64,000 bases of DNA from DASYGT01 sp035999365 (GCA_035999365.1 DASYGT010000053.1:1-64000), one strand, 5' to 3'; numbered from the stretch's first letter, positions 53,804 to 62,779 are shown. The notes: generated from the sequence alone by a model not told the origin. Program-made: numbers and translations.

Positions 53804-55435
53804 TCAGCCGACCAGCTCGGCACGCGCCAGGATGGTACTGGTGTCGATTCCTGCCGGAAGTGTGCCGAAGGCGATCCCCCAATCGCCGCCCAGGCGCGAG
53901 GCGACGAACGCCTCCGCGACGGCAGGCGCCCCGTGCCGCAGCAACAGCGAACCCTGCAGTAGCAGCGCCATGTGTTCCACGATCCGCCGCGCGCGGTACG
54001 CAAGGGAGTCTGCGTCGGACAGCTCCTTGCGCAGCAGCGCGAGCGCGTCGTCGTAGCGCGGATCGCTGCCGCCGGCAAGGTCGAGTTCGGTGAAGAAGGC
54101 CTCGATCGTCTCCGGCTCCTTGGCCAGGGCGCGAAGCGTGTCGAGAGCCGCGACGTTGCCGGAGCCCTCCCAGATGGACACGAGTGGCGCCTCGCGATAG
54201 AGCCGCGGCATTCCGGAGTCTTCGATGTAGCCGTTGCCGCCCAGGCACTCGAGGGCTTCGGCCACATGTGTCGAGAGGCGTTTGCAGAGCCAGTACTTCG
54301 TCACCGCGAGGCCGACCCGCCGCACCGCTGCCTCATGGGCATCGCCGCCGATAGCGCGGTCGACGGCCCCGGCCAGTCGCAACACGACTGTGGTCGCCGC
54401 CTCGGAGTCGACGGCAAGGTCGGCGAGCACGTTGATCATCGCCGGCTGGTCGATGAGTCGCTTGCCGAATGCCGATCGATGCGTGGCATGGTGCAGCGCG
54501 GTGGCCAGCCCGACCCGCATTCCCCCAGCGGCCATCAGCGCGCAGTCCAGGCGCGTCATGTTGACCATCTCGATGATCGTTCGGACGCCTCGGCCCTCGT
54601 CACCGATCAGCCATCCGACGGCGTCCTCGTACTCGACCTCCGAGGACGCATTGGACTTGTTGCCGAGCTTGTCCTTGAGTCGCTGGAGGTACATCGCGTT
54701 CGGTACGCCGTCGGGCAGTACCCGCGGCACGAGGAAGCACGACAGCCCATGAGGGGTTTGCGCAAGGGTGAGGAACAGGTCCGACATCGGTGCGGAGGTG
54801 AACCACTTGTGGCCGGTGAGCCGGTAGGTGCCGTCAGCCTGGGGCACGGCGCGCGTCGTATTGGCGCGCACGTCTGACCCACCCTGCTTCTCCGTCATCG
54901 ACATTCCGGCGATCAGGGCGCGCTTGCTCAGCGGTGCTCGCAGGCCCGGGTCGTACTCCCGCCGGGTCAGCAGCGGTTCGTACTGAGCGGCGATGTCCGG
55001 CGTCGCGCGCAATGCGGGCACGACCGCGTAGGTCATCGAGATGGGGCACAGGTGCCCGGCGTCGGCCGCGCCCCACGCAATCATCTTGCCGGCGCGCGCG
55101 ACATGCGCCCCGGCTCGATCGTCGGCCCACGGTGCCGCGTGCAGTCCGTGCTCGACAGCAACGGTCATCAGCTGGTGGTACTGCGGCAGGTACTCGACCT
55201 CGTCTATGCGATTGCCGTAGCGGTCGTGCGTGTGGAGTACGGGCGGGTGCTCATTCGCGAGTCGCCCCCATTGCTGGGCCGGGTCGCTGCCCGCGAGCAA
55301 TCCGAGCTGGCGGATCTCCGCCTCCGCCCAGCCCGCGCCTTCCCGATGCAGCCCTTCGAGCAAGGCCGCATGCGTGGTGATGTCGTGGCCCACGAGGGGC
55401 GGAACCTGGTTGGTGACCTCATGGGTGCGTGGCAT
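53804..55435 (-). CDS. aidB: acyl-CoA dehydrogenase family protein, AidB-like
   Basis: A 543-residue protein resembling E. coli AidB in length and blocks: AGMSMTEKQGGSDVRANTTRA near residues 176-196, TGHKWFTSAPMSDLFLTLA near 206-224, REAPLVSIWEGSGNVAALDTLRAL near 432-455. AidB binds FAD and DNA and is linked to protection from alkylating agents; short-chain acyl-CoA dehydrogenase activity is weak. The start lies 16 bases inside the tetR gene upstream, so the two are coupled. Confidence 0.88.
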   Translation of the reverse strand: MPRTHEVTNQVPPLVGHDITTHAALLEGLHREGAGWAEAEIRQLGLLAGSDPAQQWGRLANEHPPVLHTHDRYGNRIDEVEYLPQYHQLMTVAVEHGLHAAPWADDRAGAHVARAGKMIAWGAADAGHLCPISMTYAVVPALRATPDIAAQYEPLLTRREYDPGLRAPLSKRALIAGMSMTEKQGGSDVRANTTRAVPQADGTYRLTGHKWFTSAPMSDLFLTLAQTPHGLSCFLVPRVLPDGVPNAMYLQRLKDKLGNKSNASSEVEYEDAVGWLIGDEGRGVRTIIEMVNMTRLDCALMAAGGMRVGLATALHHATHRSAFGKRLIDQPAMINVLADLAVDSEAATTVVLRLAGAVDRAIGGDAHEAAVRRVGLAVTKYWLCKRLSTHVAEALECLGGNGYIEDSGMPRLYREAPLVSIWEGSGNVAALDTLRALAKEPETIEAFFTELDLAGGSDPRYDDALALLRKELSDADSLAYRARRIVEHMALLLQGSLLLRHGAPAVAEAFVASRLGGDWGIAFGTLPAGIDTSTILARAELVG

Positions 55436-56030
55436 CGGCTGCTCCTAGCGCGCGGTGGGCGAATCGGATGAGAGTCGGCAGGGTGTCGCAATCCTCGGTG
55501 CCGGTGGCGAGCGGACCGACAAGCGCCTCGCCGATGGCGCCGACCAGTGCTGCGGCGACCAGTGGTGCGTTCTGCGCGGGCAACTGGCCCGCGACCATCC
55601 CGTCGGAAACGGCGGCGGCAACGATGTCGCGGAACGCTGTCCGAAACTGCAGCCGCAGTTCGTCGACACGTGGTTCGACCGGCTCGGCGAGCAGAGCGTA
55701 GGCCAGCCGTGGCGACTTCAGGGCGCGTCCGGCAAAGGTCTCGATGAGTGCACTGATCTTGTTGATCGCATCCGGTTCAGCCTCGACCGCGCTGCGCACG
55801 GCGGCGACCTCGCGACCGACCACGACACGGAACACCTCGGCAGCGAGATCGCTCTTGTTGTCGAAGTAGCGGTAGACCGTGCCCGCGGCGACGCCTGCCC
55901 GTCCCGCGACAGCGGCGATCGAACAGCCGGCGTAGCCCCGCGTGGCGAGCAGGTCGACGGCCGCGGCGATCAGCGCGTCGCGCTGGGAGTCGAGGCGAGC
56001 CTGGACGGCTGGGGTACGGCGGTACGGCAC
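55419..56030 (-). CDS. TetR family transcriptional regulator
   Basis: A 203-residue regulator. The HTH is near residues 37-60 (IAAVAGRAGVAAGTVYRYFDNKSDLAAEVF). Its end overlaps the aidB-like gene by 17 bases, and a perfect 14-base palindrome lies 9 bases upstream of its GTG, so autoregulation and control of aidB are likely. Confidence 0.88.
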   Translation of the reverse strand: MPYRRTPAVQARLDSQRDALIAAAVDLLATRGYAGCSIAAVAGRAGVAAGTVYRYFDNKSDLAAEVFRVVVGREVAAVRSAVEAEPDAINKISALIETFAGRALKSPRLAYALLAEPVEPRVDELRLQFRTAFRDIVAAAVSDGMVAGQLPAQNAPLVAAALVGAIGEALVGPLATGTEDCDTLPTLIRFAHRALGAADATHP

Positions 56031-56038
56031 ACAACTAA

Positions 56039-56052
56039 TGAATCATGATTCA
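56039..56052. promoter_or_regulatory. palindromic operator upstream of tetR-aidB
   Basis: TGAATCATGATTCA is a perfect 14-base dyad in the 38-base gap between zur and tetR. Its size and place suit a TetR dimer. Confidence 0.6.
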
Positions 56053-56068
56053 CTACTTGACGCAAGCC

Positions 56069-56470
56069 TCATGCCCCACAGGATCCGCACGTACCGAACA
56101 GTTCCACAGTGTGATCGACGGCGGTGTAGCCGCGATCCTCGGCAACCTGCCGCGCCCAGCGTTCGATCGCTGCCCCCTCCACCTCTTCGGCGCGTCCGCA
56201 GGACCGGCAGACGAGGTGGTGATGATGCGTGCTGCCCGGACCACCGCAGTAGCGGTACGTCGTCTCTCCCTCTGGGGTGTGGATGACGTCCACCCGGCCG
56301 TCCTCGGCGAAGGCCTGCAGATGGCGGTACACCGTCGAGAGCCCCACGTTGGATCCGTCGGCGCGAAGCGTGGCATACACGTCTTGCGCACTGCGAAACC
56401 CCTCGGCCGAGCGCAGGGCGCCCTCGACGGCGTCGCCCTGCCTCGTCGCGCGATGCCGACTGGCTGCCAT
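56069..56470 (-). CDS. zur: zinc uptake regulator, Fur family (Zur/FurB-like)
   Basis: A 133-residue Fur-family repressor. The winged helix has STVYRHLQAFAEDGRVDVIH; metal sites include the HHHH run in GSTHHHHLVCRSCGRAEEV, plus CRSC and CGSC pairs for structural zinc, a pattern of Zur rather than Fur. The ATG at 56470 is chosen because TAGGCT sits six bases upstream, giving a leaderless transcript; a GTG at 56476 is inside that window. An inverted repeat next to the -10 suggests autoregulation. Confidence 0.87.
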   Translation of the reverse strand: MAASRHRATRQGDAVEGALRSAEGFRSAQDVYATLRADGSNVGLSTVYRHLQAFAEDGRVDVIHTPEGETTYRYCGGPGSTHHHHLVCRSCGRAEEVEGAAIERWARQVAEDRGYTAVDHTVELFGTCGSCGA

Positions 56471-56476
56471 GATCAC

Positions 56477-56497
56477 AGCCTACCGGGAATCATTCCC
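56477..56497 (-). promoter_or_regulatory. zur promoter with overlapping Zur-box-like dyad
   Basis: On the minus strand GGGAATGATTCCC (56497-56485) is a dyad with the AATGATT core of actinobacterial Zur boxes, two bases before the -10 TAGGCT (56482-56477), and the zur ATG is six bases on. It lies wholly in the 29-base gap after gcvP, so zur can be expressed apart from gcvP. Confidence 0.6.
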
Positions 56498-56499
56498 AG

Positions 56500-59370
56500 T
56501 CAGGCGTACTCGGACACCGGCGGGCAGGCGCACACCAGGTTCCGGTCGCCGTACGCACCGTCGATCCGGCGGACCGGGGGCCAGTACTTGGCCGCGGCAT
56601 CCACGCCCGCCGGATAGGCCGCCTCGGCGCGGGTGTACGGACGCTCCCACGGCCCGGTGAGCATCGCGGCAGTGTGTGGCGCGTTCCTGAGCGGATTGTC
56701 GGTGGCCGGCCACTCCCCTGCACCAACGCGATCGATCTCGGCCTTGATCGCGATCATCGCCGCCACGAAGCGGTCGAGTTCGTGCAGGTCCTCGGACTCG
56801 GTGGGCTCGACCATCAACGTGCCCGCGACCGGAAACGACATCGTCGGGGCGTGGAAGCCGTAGTCGATCAGCCGCTTCGCGACGTCGTCGACGGTGATGC
56901 CGGTCGCCTTGGTGATCGGACGCAGGTCGAGGATGCATTCGTGCGCGACCAGGCCGTTCGCGCCTGTGTAGAGCACCGGGAAATGCCGGCCGAGTCGCGC
57001 CGCGAGATAGTTCGCCGAGAGGATCGCCGCACCCGTCGCCGCCGTGAGGCCGTCGCCGCCCATCATCCGGATGTAGGCCCAAGTGATCGGCAGTATCGAA
57101 GCCGATCCCCATGGCGCCGCGGCGATGGCGCCGGAGCCCGTCGCCGGGCCGGCTGCCGGCTGAAGCGGGTGGTTCGGCAGGTACGGCGCGAGGTGGGCCC
57201 GAACGCCGATCGGTCCCACACCCGGGCCTCCGCCGCCGTGCGGTATGCAGAAGGTCTTGTGCAGGTTGAGGTGTGACACATCGGCGCCGAAGGTGCCCGG
57301 ACGGGCCAGGCCGACCATCGCGTTCAGGTTGGCCCCGTCGATGTACACCTGTCCCCCGGCGTCGTGGACGAGACCACACACCTCCCCGATGTGATCCTCG
57401 AACACACCGTGCGTCGACGGGTAGGTGACCATGACGGCAGCGAGCTCGTCAGCGTGCTCGGCGATCTTTGCGCGCAGGTCGTCGAGGTCGATCTCACCCT
57501 GCTCGCCGCCGGTCTTGACGACGACGACACGCAAGCCTGCCATCACGGCGCTGGCCGCGTTCGTGCCGTGGGCGCTCGCCGGGATCAGGCATACGGTCCG
57601 TGCGTCGTCACCCCGCGCGACGTGGTACTTGCGGATCGCGAGCAACCCGGCGAACTCCCCCTGCGAACCCGCGTTCGGCTGCAGCGAGACGGCGTCGTAG
57701 CCGGTGATGTCGGCGAGCCACGTCTCCAGGTCAGTGAACAACTCGCGGTAGCCGGCGAACTGCTCGGCGGGGGCGAAGGGATGGATGTCGGCGAAACCGG
57801 GGTTGGTCACCGGCTCCATCTCGGTCGTGGCGTTGAGCTTCATCGTGCATGAGCCGAGCGGGATCATCCCTCGGTCGAGCGCATAGTCGCGATCGGCCAG
57901 GCGGCGCAGATAGCGGAGCATCGCCGTTTCCGATCGGTGCGAGGAGAACACCGGATGACTCAGGTACGGCGTCCGCCGGCGCAGCGGGGTCGGCATCTCG
58001 AACGGCCCGTCCAAGCGATCGACGTCCGCAGTCTCGAGGGTCGATCCACACGCGGCCCACACCGCCACGATGTGCTCGCGCCGGGTGACCTCGTCGCACG
58101 AGATCGTGACGGTGTCCGCGTCGACCTGCCAGATGTTGACGCCCCCCACGCGGGCGGCCGCCACGACAGCTGCCGCGCGTCCCGGTACACGCACCGTGAC
58201 CGTGTCGAAGAAGGCCGTGTCGTCGACGTGCACGTCCGATTCGCGAAGGCCGGCAGCGAGGGTTCCGGCGTAGCGGTGCGCCCGCTCGGCAATGTCGTGG
58301 AGCCCCTCCGGGCCGTGGTACACCGCATACATACTGGCGATCACGGCCAGCAGTACCTGCGCCGTGCAGATGTTGCTCGTCGCCCGCTCGCGGCGGATGT
58401 GCTGCTCGCGTGTCTGCAACGCGAGCCGGTACGCGGGATTGCCGTCGGCGTCGACCGATACACCGACGAGGCGCCCCGGCAGCTGCCGTTCGAGCCCGGC
58501 GCGTGCGGCGAGGTATCCCGCATGCGGCCCGCCGAATCCCAGCGGAACGCCGAAGCGCTGCGTCGTTCCTGCCGCGACATCGACGCCGACGTCACCAGGG
58601 GCGGCGAGCATCGTCAGCGCGAGCAGATCCGCCGCCGCGACCACAAGAGCCCCGCGCGCATGCGCCGCCTCGACGATCGGGGCGAGATCGCGCACCGCTC
58701 CCGATGCGCCGGGATACTGCACGAGCACGCCGAATACGTCGACATCGGGAAGCGGCTCGGCCAGGTCGTGCACGAGGACCTTCAGGCCCAGCGGTGTCGC
58801 TCGGGTTCGGATCACATCGAGCGTCTGCGGGAACACGTCGGCATCGACGACGAAGGTGTCTCCCGCCGGAGCCGCACGGTGGGTCAGCGCCATCGCCTCG
58901 GCGACTGCCGTCCCCTCGTCGAGCATCGATGCGCCCGCGATCGGCAGTGCGGTGAGATCCTCCACCATCGTCTGGAAGTTCAGCAGCGCCTCGAGGCGTC
59001 CTTGGCTGATCTCCGGCTGGTAGGGCGTGTAGGCGGTGTACCAGGCGGGGTTCTCGAGCACGTTCCGGCGAATGACCGCTGGCGTGATGGTGCCGTAGTA
59101 GCCGAGCCCGATCATCGAGGTGAGCACCTCGTTGCGATCGGCGAGTGCACGAAGGGCTGCGGCGGTCTCGGCCTCATTGGCGGCTGGTGGGACGGCGAGC
59201 GCGAGCTTCTCGCGGATGCTGGCCGGGATCGCGTCGGCGAGCAGCGCATCCATGGACGGGTAGCCCACCGCCTCGAGCATCCGTTGCTGGTCTGCCTCGC
59301 TGCTGACCCCGATGTGGCGCGCAGCGAACGGCGTCGCGTGTTCGAGATCGCGCAGGGTCCGGTGGCTCAT
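56500..59370 (-). CDS. gcvP: glycine dehydrogenase (aminomethyl-transferring), GcvP
   Basis: A 956-residue PLP enzyme, the P-protein of the glycine cleavage system, which decarboxylates glycine and passes the aminomethyl group to lipoyl-GcvH. The fused two-half layout is complete (start ATPFAARHIGVSSEADQQRML; PLP Lys in HLNLHKTFCIPHGGGGPG near residue 700; MVEPTESEDLHELDRF near the end). The ATG at 59370 is chosen at the start of homology; a GTG at 59403 is possible. A glycine riboswitch precedes it, and gcvH is at 62387. gcvT is not in the window. Confidence 0.96.
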   Translation of the reverse strand: MSHRTLRDLEHATPFAARHIGVSSEADQQRMLEAVGYPSMDALLADAIPASIREKLALAVPPAANEAETAAALRALADRNEVLTSMIGLGYYGTITPAVIRRNVLENPAWYTAYTPYQPEISQGRLEALLNFQTMVEDLTALPIAGASMLDEGTAVAEAMALTHRAAPAGDTFVVDADVFPQTLDVIRTRATPLGLKVLVHDLAEPLPDVDVFGVLVQYPGASGAVRDLAPIVEAAHARGALVVAAADLLALTMLAAPGDVGVDVAAGTTQRFGVPLGFGGPHAGYLAARAGLERQLPGRLVGVSVDADGNPAYRLALQTREQHIRRERATSNICTAQVLLAVIASMYAVYHGPEGLHDIAERAHRYAGTLAAGLRESDVHVDDTAFFDTVTVRVPGRAAAVVAAARVGGVNIWQVDADTVTISCDEVTRREHIVAVWAACGSTLETADVDRLDGPFEMPTPLRRRTPYLSHPVFSSHRSETAMLRYLRRLADRDYALDRGMIPLGSCTMKLNATTEMEPVTNPGFADIHPFAPAEQFAGYRELFTDLETWLADITGYDAVSLQPNAGSQGEFAGLLAIRKYHVARGDDARTVCLIPASAHGTNAASAVMAGLRVVVVKTGGEQGEIDLDDLRAKIAEHADELAAVMVTYPSTHGVFEDHIGEVCGLVHDAGGQVYIDGANLNAMVGLARPGTFGADVSHLNLHKTFCIPHGGGGPGVGPIGVRAHLAPYLPNHPLQPAAGPATGSGAIAAAPWGSASILPITWAYIRMMGGDGLTAATGAAILSANYLAARLGRHFPVLYTGANGLVAHECILDLRPITKATGITVDDVAKRLIDYGFHAPTMSFPVAGTLMVEPTESEDLHELDRFVAAMIAIKAEIDRVGAGEWPATDNPLRNAPHTAAMLTGPWERPYTRAEAAYPAGVDAAAKYWPPVRRIDGAYGDRNLVCACPPVSEYA

Positions 59371-59460
59371 CCGGTCAACGCCCTTCGTCGAGGAGCAAGT
59401 CACGCACCTCGGGTGCGGGACTCCCCCTCTGTCGGACGGACATCCTCCAGAGTGGCCTGA

Positions 59461-59556
59461 CGCGCGCGGTTCCTTTGCCTGAGAGGTTCCGGGGAAGTTG
59501 CCCCTTCGGCGCTGTCTACGGCTGCGTTGCCGTGGCGACAGACTCTCCCGCGCGAG
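59461..59556 (-). ncRNA. glycine riboswitch aptamer (single) upstream of gcvP
   Basis: Read on the minus strand from 59556, GCGCGGGAGAG opens the P1 side, CGCCGAAGGGGCAAC forms the conserved core, and CCTCTCAGGCAAAGGAACCG closes it with GCGCGCG, the typical glycine-aptamer blocks. Only one aptamer is seen; the next 90 bases before gcvP hold stem-forming parts (CTCTG/CAGAG and GCACC/GGTGC) but no second core. It should switch on gcvP when glycine is high. Confidence 0.88.
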
Positions 59557-59594
59557 TTCTTGACGACCGGTGCCGACGGTACCAGCAGGTGCCC

Positions 59595-60161
59595 TCAGGC
59601 AGACGCCGAGCGCTGCTGACGTCGACGGGAAAGCTCATCGGAGGCTTGAGCTGGCATCGCGTCTTCGACAGATCCTCCGTCGGCGCGTTCGCCCGGGAGC
59701 TGGGCAAGGGAACCGACGAGCTCGCGGAGCGCCCCGCTCACGGCGATCCCGAAGACACCCTGGCCGCCGCGCAGCAGGTCGACGACCTCCTCGGACGAGG
59801 TGCATTCGTAGACGGTCGTGCCGTCGGACAGCAGGGTGATCCGGGCGAGGTCTTCGACGCCGCGCGCCCGCAGCGCGTCGACCGCGACCCGGATGTTCTG
59901 CAGCGAGACGCCGGTGTCCAGCAGTCGTTTGACGACCTTCAGAACGAGGATGTCCTTGAACGAGTACAGGCGCTGCGTGCCCGAGCCCGACGCGGGGCGG
60001 ATCGTCGGGACGACGAGCCCCGTGCGCGCCCAGTAGTCGAGCTGGCGATAGGTGATCCCGGCGGCATTGCACGCGGTAGGCCCGCGGTAGCCGATCAGTT
60101 CGTCACCGTGTCCCGGATCGGCGAACAGTGTGCCCTGCTCCGGATGGCGATAGTCGTCCAT
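59595..60161 (-). CDS. resR: MerR-type regulator, ResR/McdR-like (Rv1830 type)
   Basis: A 188-residue MerR-fold regulator. The winged helix has AGITYRQLDYWARTGLVVPTIRPASGSGTQRLYSFKDILVLKVVKRLLDTGVSLQNIRVAVDALR, closely matching Rv1830, in which changes alter growth and antibiotic recovery. No cysteines for metal are in the effector part. The ATG at 60161 has AGGAGG 8 bases upstream. Neighbours match the mycobacterial order. Confidence 0.88.
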   Translation of the reverse strand: MDDYRHPEQGTLFADPGHGDELIGYRGPTACNAAGITYRQLDYWARTGLVVPTIRPASGSGTQRLYSFKDILVLKVVKRLLDTGVSLQNIRVAVDALRARGVEDLARITLLSDGTTVYECTSSEEVVDLLRGGQGVFGIAVSGALRELVGSLAQLPGERADGGSVEDAMPAQASDELSRRRQQRSASA

Positions 60162-60346
60162 CGTGCCTGCCTCCTGAGCAACAAGCCGGCGGGACCCGCG
60201 CTGTGAGAGGCGCGATCCGCGAGCGAATTTCACACTGGTGATTCGGTGCGGTTCCGACGGTAGGTGTGGCAGGTCAGCAGGTCAACGCGACGCGCCGACC
60301 GGTCTTAACCCTCAAGTCGAGGTCGAGGTCATTTCGGGTCGAAATT

Positions 60347-60817
60347 TCAGGCATCCGAGGCGAAATCATCCGGCGAGATCTGGTCGAGAAACTCCCGGAA
60401 TCGCTCGACCTCGTCCTCCTGCTCGTTCGGAATCTCGACACCCGCGGCGTCGAGCACGGCATCGGTGCCGAGAATCGCGACGTCGCAGCGCAGCGCCAGT
60501 GCGATCGCGTCCGACGGGCGCGCACTCACGGTGACCCCGCCGCTGAAACGCAGCTCGGCGTAGAAGATGTCATCGCGCATCTCGGTGATGTGCACCGCTT
60601 CCAGTCGCACGCCGAGAGCGGTGATCACGTCCCGCAGCAAGTCGTGGGTCAGCGGCCGCGCCGTCTGTACGCCCTGCTGCTGGAAGGCAATGGCCGACGC
60701 CTCGACGGCCCCGATCCAGATGGGCAGATAGCGGACGCCGTCCTCTTCACGCAGCAGGACCACGGGCTGGTTGGCCGGCAGCTCCACCCGAACCCCGACG
60801 ACGCGCATCGGATGCAC
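60347..60817 (-). CDS. bifunctional nuclease family protein (Rv1829-like)
   Basis: A 156-residue protein of the BFN (DUF151) family: VVGVRVELPANQPVVLLREEDGVRYLPIWIGAVEASAI in the first half and SARPSDAIALALRCDVAI later. Plant members have both DNase and RNase activity; the bacterial role is not clear. GTG start with GGAGG 5 bases upstream. The gap 60162-60346 to the MerR gene holds no gene. Confidence 0.9.
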   Translation of the reverse strand: MHPMRVVGVRVELPANQPVVLLREEDGVRYLPIWIGAVEASAIAFQQQGVQTARPLTHDLLRDVITALGVRLEAVHITEMRDDIFYAELRFSGGVTVSARPSDAIALALRCDVAILGTDAVLDAAGVEIPNEQEDEVERFREFLDQISPDDFASDA

Positions 60818-60907
60818 GACATCCTCCGTTACCGCAGACGAGTACTTGCCCTGACTCGCAGATCTCGACGCTACACGGTGGATATGGGTCGGCGGCCGCT
60901 CGACGGC

Positions 60908-61675
60908 TTACGAGCCGCCGATGACCTCACGCAGCCCGATCTGGACGAGCGCAGCATGAAGACGCACGGATGCAGCGGCCAGCTCGCGTACCGTCTCCTC
61001 CGCCCGAGCACGGGCCTCGGCGCCGCGCTGCCGCGTCACCGGTCCCACAACCTGGGAGAAGAGGCCGACCTCCCGCTCGGCTGCGGTGCGGAAGGCACGC
61101 AGGTGGCGCCCCTCCAAGCCGAACCGAGCGAGGTCGGCAACGATCTTCGCGACCGCGAGGGCGTCGTCGTCGTAATGGCCACCGGCCTTCGCACCGATCA
61201 ATCCGAACTGCTCGAGTTCGGCAAGCTGTTCCTTCCGCAGGCCTGCCGCGTTGAGCAGCTCCTCCTGCGACAGGCGCAGTGCCGCTGGCGCCAGGCGAAA
61301 GTGATCGGCAGTCGGTGCGTTGTCCTCGATGGCGGCGATCGTCACGTGCGGAACGCGCGGCGTCCCACCCGGCGAAGCCGGAGGGACCAGGCCACGATCG
61401 ATCGCGTCGAGCTGCTCCTTGATCACCCGTAGCGGCAGGTAATGGTCCTTCTGCTGCGCGAGCACGTATTTCAAACGTCCGACATCCGCCGACGAGAACT
61501 TGCGGTACCCGGACGCCGTCCGCTCAGGGTGCACCAGTCCCTGGTCCTCAAGGAACCGAATCTTGCTGATCGTGAGATCAGGGAAGTCGACCTTGAGGGT
61601 GGCGAGGACATCGCCGATGGTGAGTGTCGCCGCGGATGATGCGGACTTGGCGTGTGCGGTATTCGCGGCCGTCAC
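60908..61675 (-). CDS. ftsR: MerR-type cell-division regulator FtsR
   Basis: A 255-residue MerR-like regulator equal to Rv1828 and C. glutamicum FtsR, which activates ftsZ. The N-terminal HTH is TIGDVLATLKVDFPDLTISKIRFLEDQGLVHPERTASGYRKFSSADVGRLKYVLAQQKDHYLPLRVIKEQLDAID and a second winged part follows near LSQEELLNAAGLRKEQLAELEQFGLI. The GTG at 61675 has GAGG 7 bases upstream. Confidence 0.9.
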   Translation of the reverse strand: MTAANTAHAKSASSAATLTIGDVLATLKVDFPDLTISKIRFLEDQGLVHPERTASGYRKFSSADVGRLKYVLAQQKDHYLPLRVIKEQLDAIDRGLVPPASPGGTPRVPHVTIAAIEDNAPTADHFRLAPAALRLSQEELLNAAGLRKEQLAELEQFGLIGAKAGGHYDDDALAVAKIVADLARFGLEGRHLRAFRTAAEREVGLFSQVVGPVTRQRGAEARARAEETVRELAAASVRLHAALVQIGLREVIGGS

Positions 61676-61715
61676 CGAGTCACCTCGGCCGCGGGGTCGC
61701 TGGTCGGTCGGCGCG

Positions 61716-62228
61716 TCACGTCTGGGCCCCGACACCTACTCGCGCGGCAGCCGTCAGGTAGACGAGGCGGAACTTGCCGATCTGCACCTCGTCACCACCG
61801 GACAGCGGCGTGGCGTCGATGCGCTCGCGATTGACGTAGGTGCCGTTGAGCGAGCCCACGTCGTGAACGGTGTAGCCGCTGCCCTCGCGGCGGAATTCCG
61901 CGTGCCGCCGCGACACGGTGACATCGTCGAGGAAGATGTCGCTGTCGGGGTGACGCCCGGCGGTCGTCACGTCCTGGTCGAGCAGGAAACGGCTACCGGC
62001 GTTCGGCCCTCGTTTGACGACGAGCAACGCAGAGCCGGGAGTCAAGGCATCGACGGCACCCTGGTGGGCCTCGGTCGAGAAGTCGGTGTCGGTGTCGGGG
62101 ACCGATCCCGTCGTGGTGATCGTGCTGGTGACATCCGCACCTGCGACGGCAACGGGAAGCGCCGCACCACAGCTGGCGCAGAAGCGACTTCCCGGCGGAT
62201 TTTCCGTGCCACAGGCGGTACAGAACAC
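61716..62228 (-). CDS. garA: FHA-domain metabolic regulator GarA with N-terminal zinc ribbon
   Basis: A 170-residue protein. The FHA domain (residues about 64-155) is nearly the same as mycobacterial GarA: SALLVVKRGPNAGSRFLLDQ, TAGRHPDSDIFLDDVTVSRRHAEF and SLNGTYVNRE. GarA/OdhI hold back 2-oxoglutarate dehydrogenase and steer glutamate metabolism until phosphorylated. Here the N-terminus is a zinc ribbon with C3, C6, C17 and C20, and the ETTS phospho-motif is absent; a Thr-rich ITTTGS near residue 38 is the only possible replacement. Lies between ftsR and gcvH as in M. tuberculosis. Confidence 0.9.
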   Translation of the reverse strand: MFCTACGTENPPGSRFCASCGAALPVAVAGADVTSTITTTGSVPDTDTDFSTEAHQGAVDALTPGSALLVVKRGPNAGSRFLLDQDVTTAGRHPDSDIFLDDVTVSRRHAEFRREGSGYTVHDVGSLNGTYVNRERIDATPLSGGDEVQIGKFRLVYLTAAARVGVGAQT

Positions 62229-62386
62229 TCGAGTCGCCCTTCACCATGCAGAGATGTCACCGCGCGAAATCATCATCGGTACGCGCTGTCCGGTCGGTCC
62301 GCCGAGCCTAGGCCCGGCCCCTCCCAAGGGTCAATCGAAGGTGGACGTTCAGCCAGAACTTCTCATGATCCACAATGGAACGGTCG

Positions 62387-62779
62387 TCACGTGGCCAGTG
62401 TCGCGTACGTCGCTGCGTCGACGAGCTCATCGGTCGCCGCATCACCGGACACCTCGATATCGACGATCCAACCGGCACCGTACGGATCGGAGTTGATCAG
62501 CTCGGGTTGCTCGTCAAGTGTCTCGTTGCGCGCGACGACAGCGCCGCCCAGAGGCGCGAACAGATCCGACACGCTCTTCGTCGACTCGACCTCACCGAAT
62601 GCCGCACCTGCGGTGAGCGAGCTCCCGACTGCCGGCAGAGACACGTAGACGATCTCGCCGAGAGCCTGCTGGGCGAAGTCGGTGATGCCGATGCGTGCGA
62701 TCTGCTTGCCGTCGGTCTCGCTCAGTCGCACCCACTCATGTTCTGCCGTGTACTTCAGGTCGTCCGGGATGTTGGACAT
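62387..62779 (-). CDS. gcvH: glycine cleavage system H protein
   Basis: A 130-residue lipoyl carrier. The lipoylated Lys is in GEVESTKSVSDLFAPLGG near residue 65. It shuttles the aminomethyl group between GcvP and GcvT. ATG start. The gap 62229-62386 to garA has no gene but holds the garA promoter region. Confidence 0.96.
   Translation of the reverse strand: MSNIPDDLKYTAEHEWVRLSETDGKQIARIGITDFAQQALGEIVYVSLPAVGSSLTAGAAFGEVESTKSVSDLFAPLGGAVVARNETLDEQPELINSDPYGAGWIVDIEVSGDAATDELVDAATYATLAT

Noticed and set aside
57937..59460. 507-codon plus-strand frame opposite gcvP
   Set aside because: Shadow frame that also overlaps part of the glycine riboswitch.
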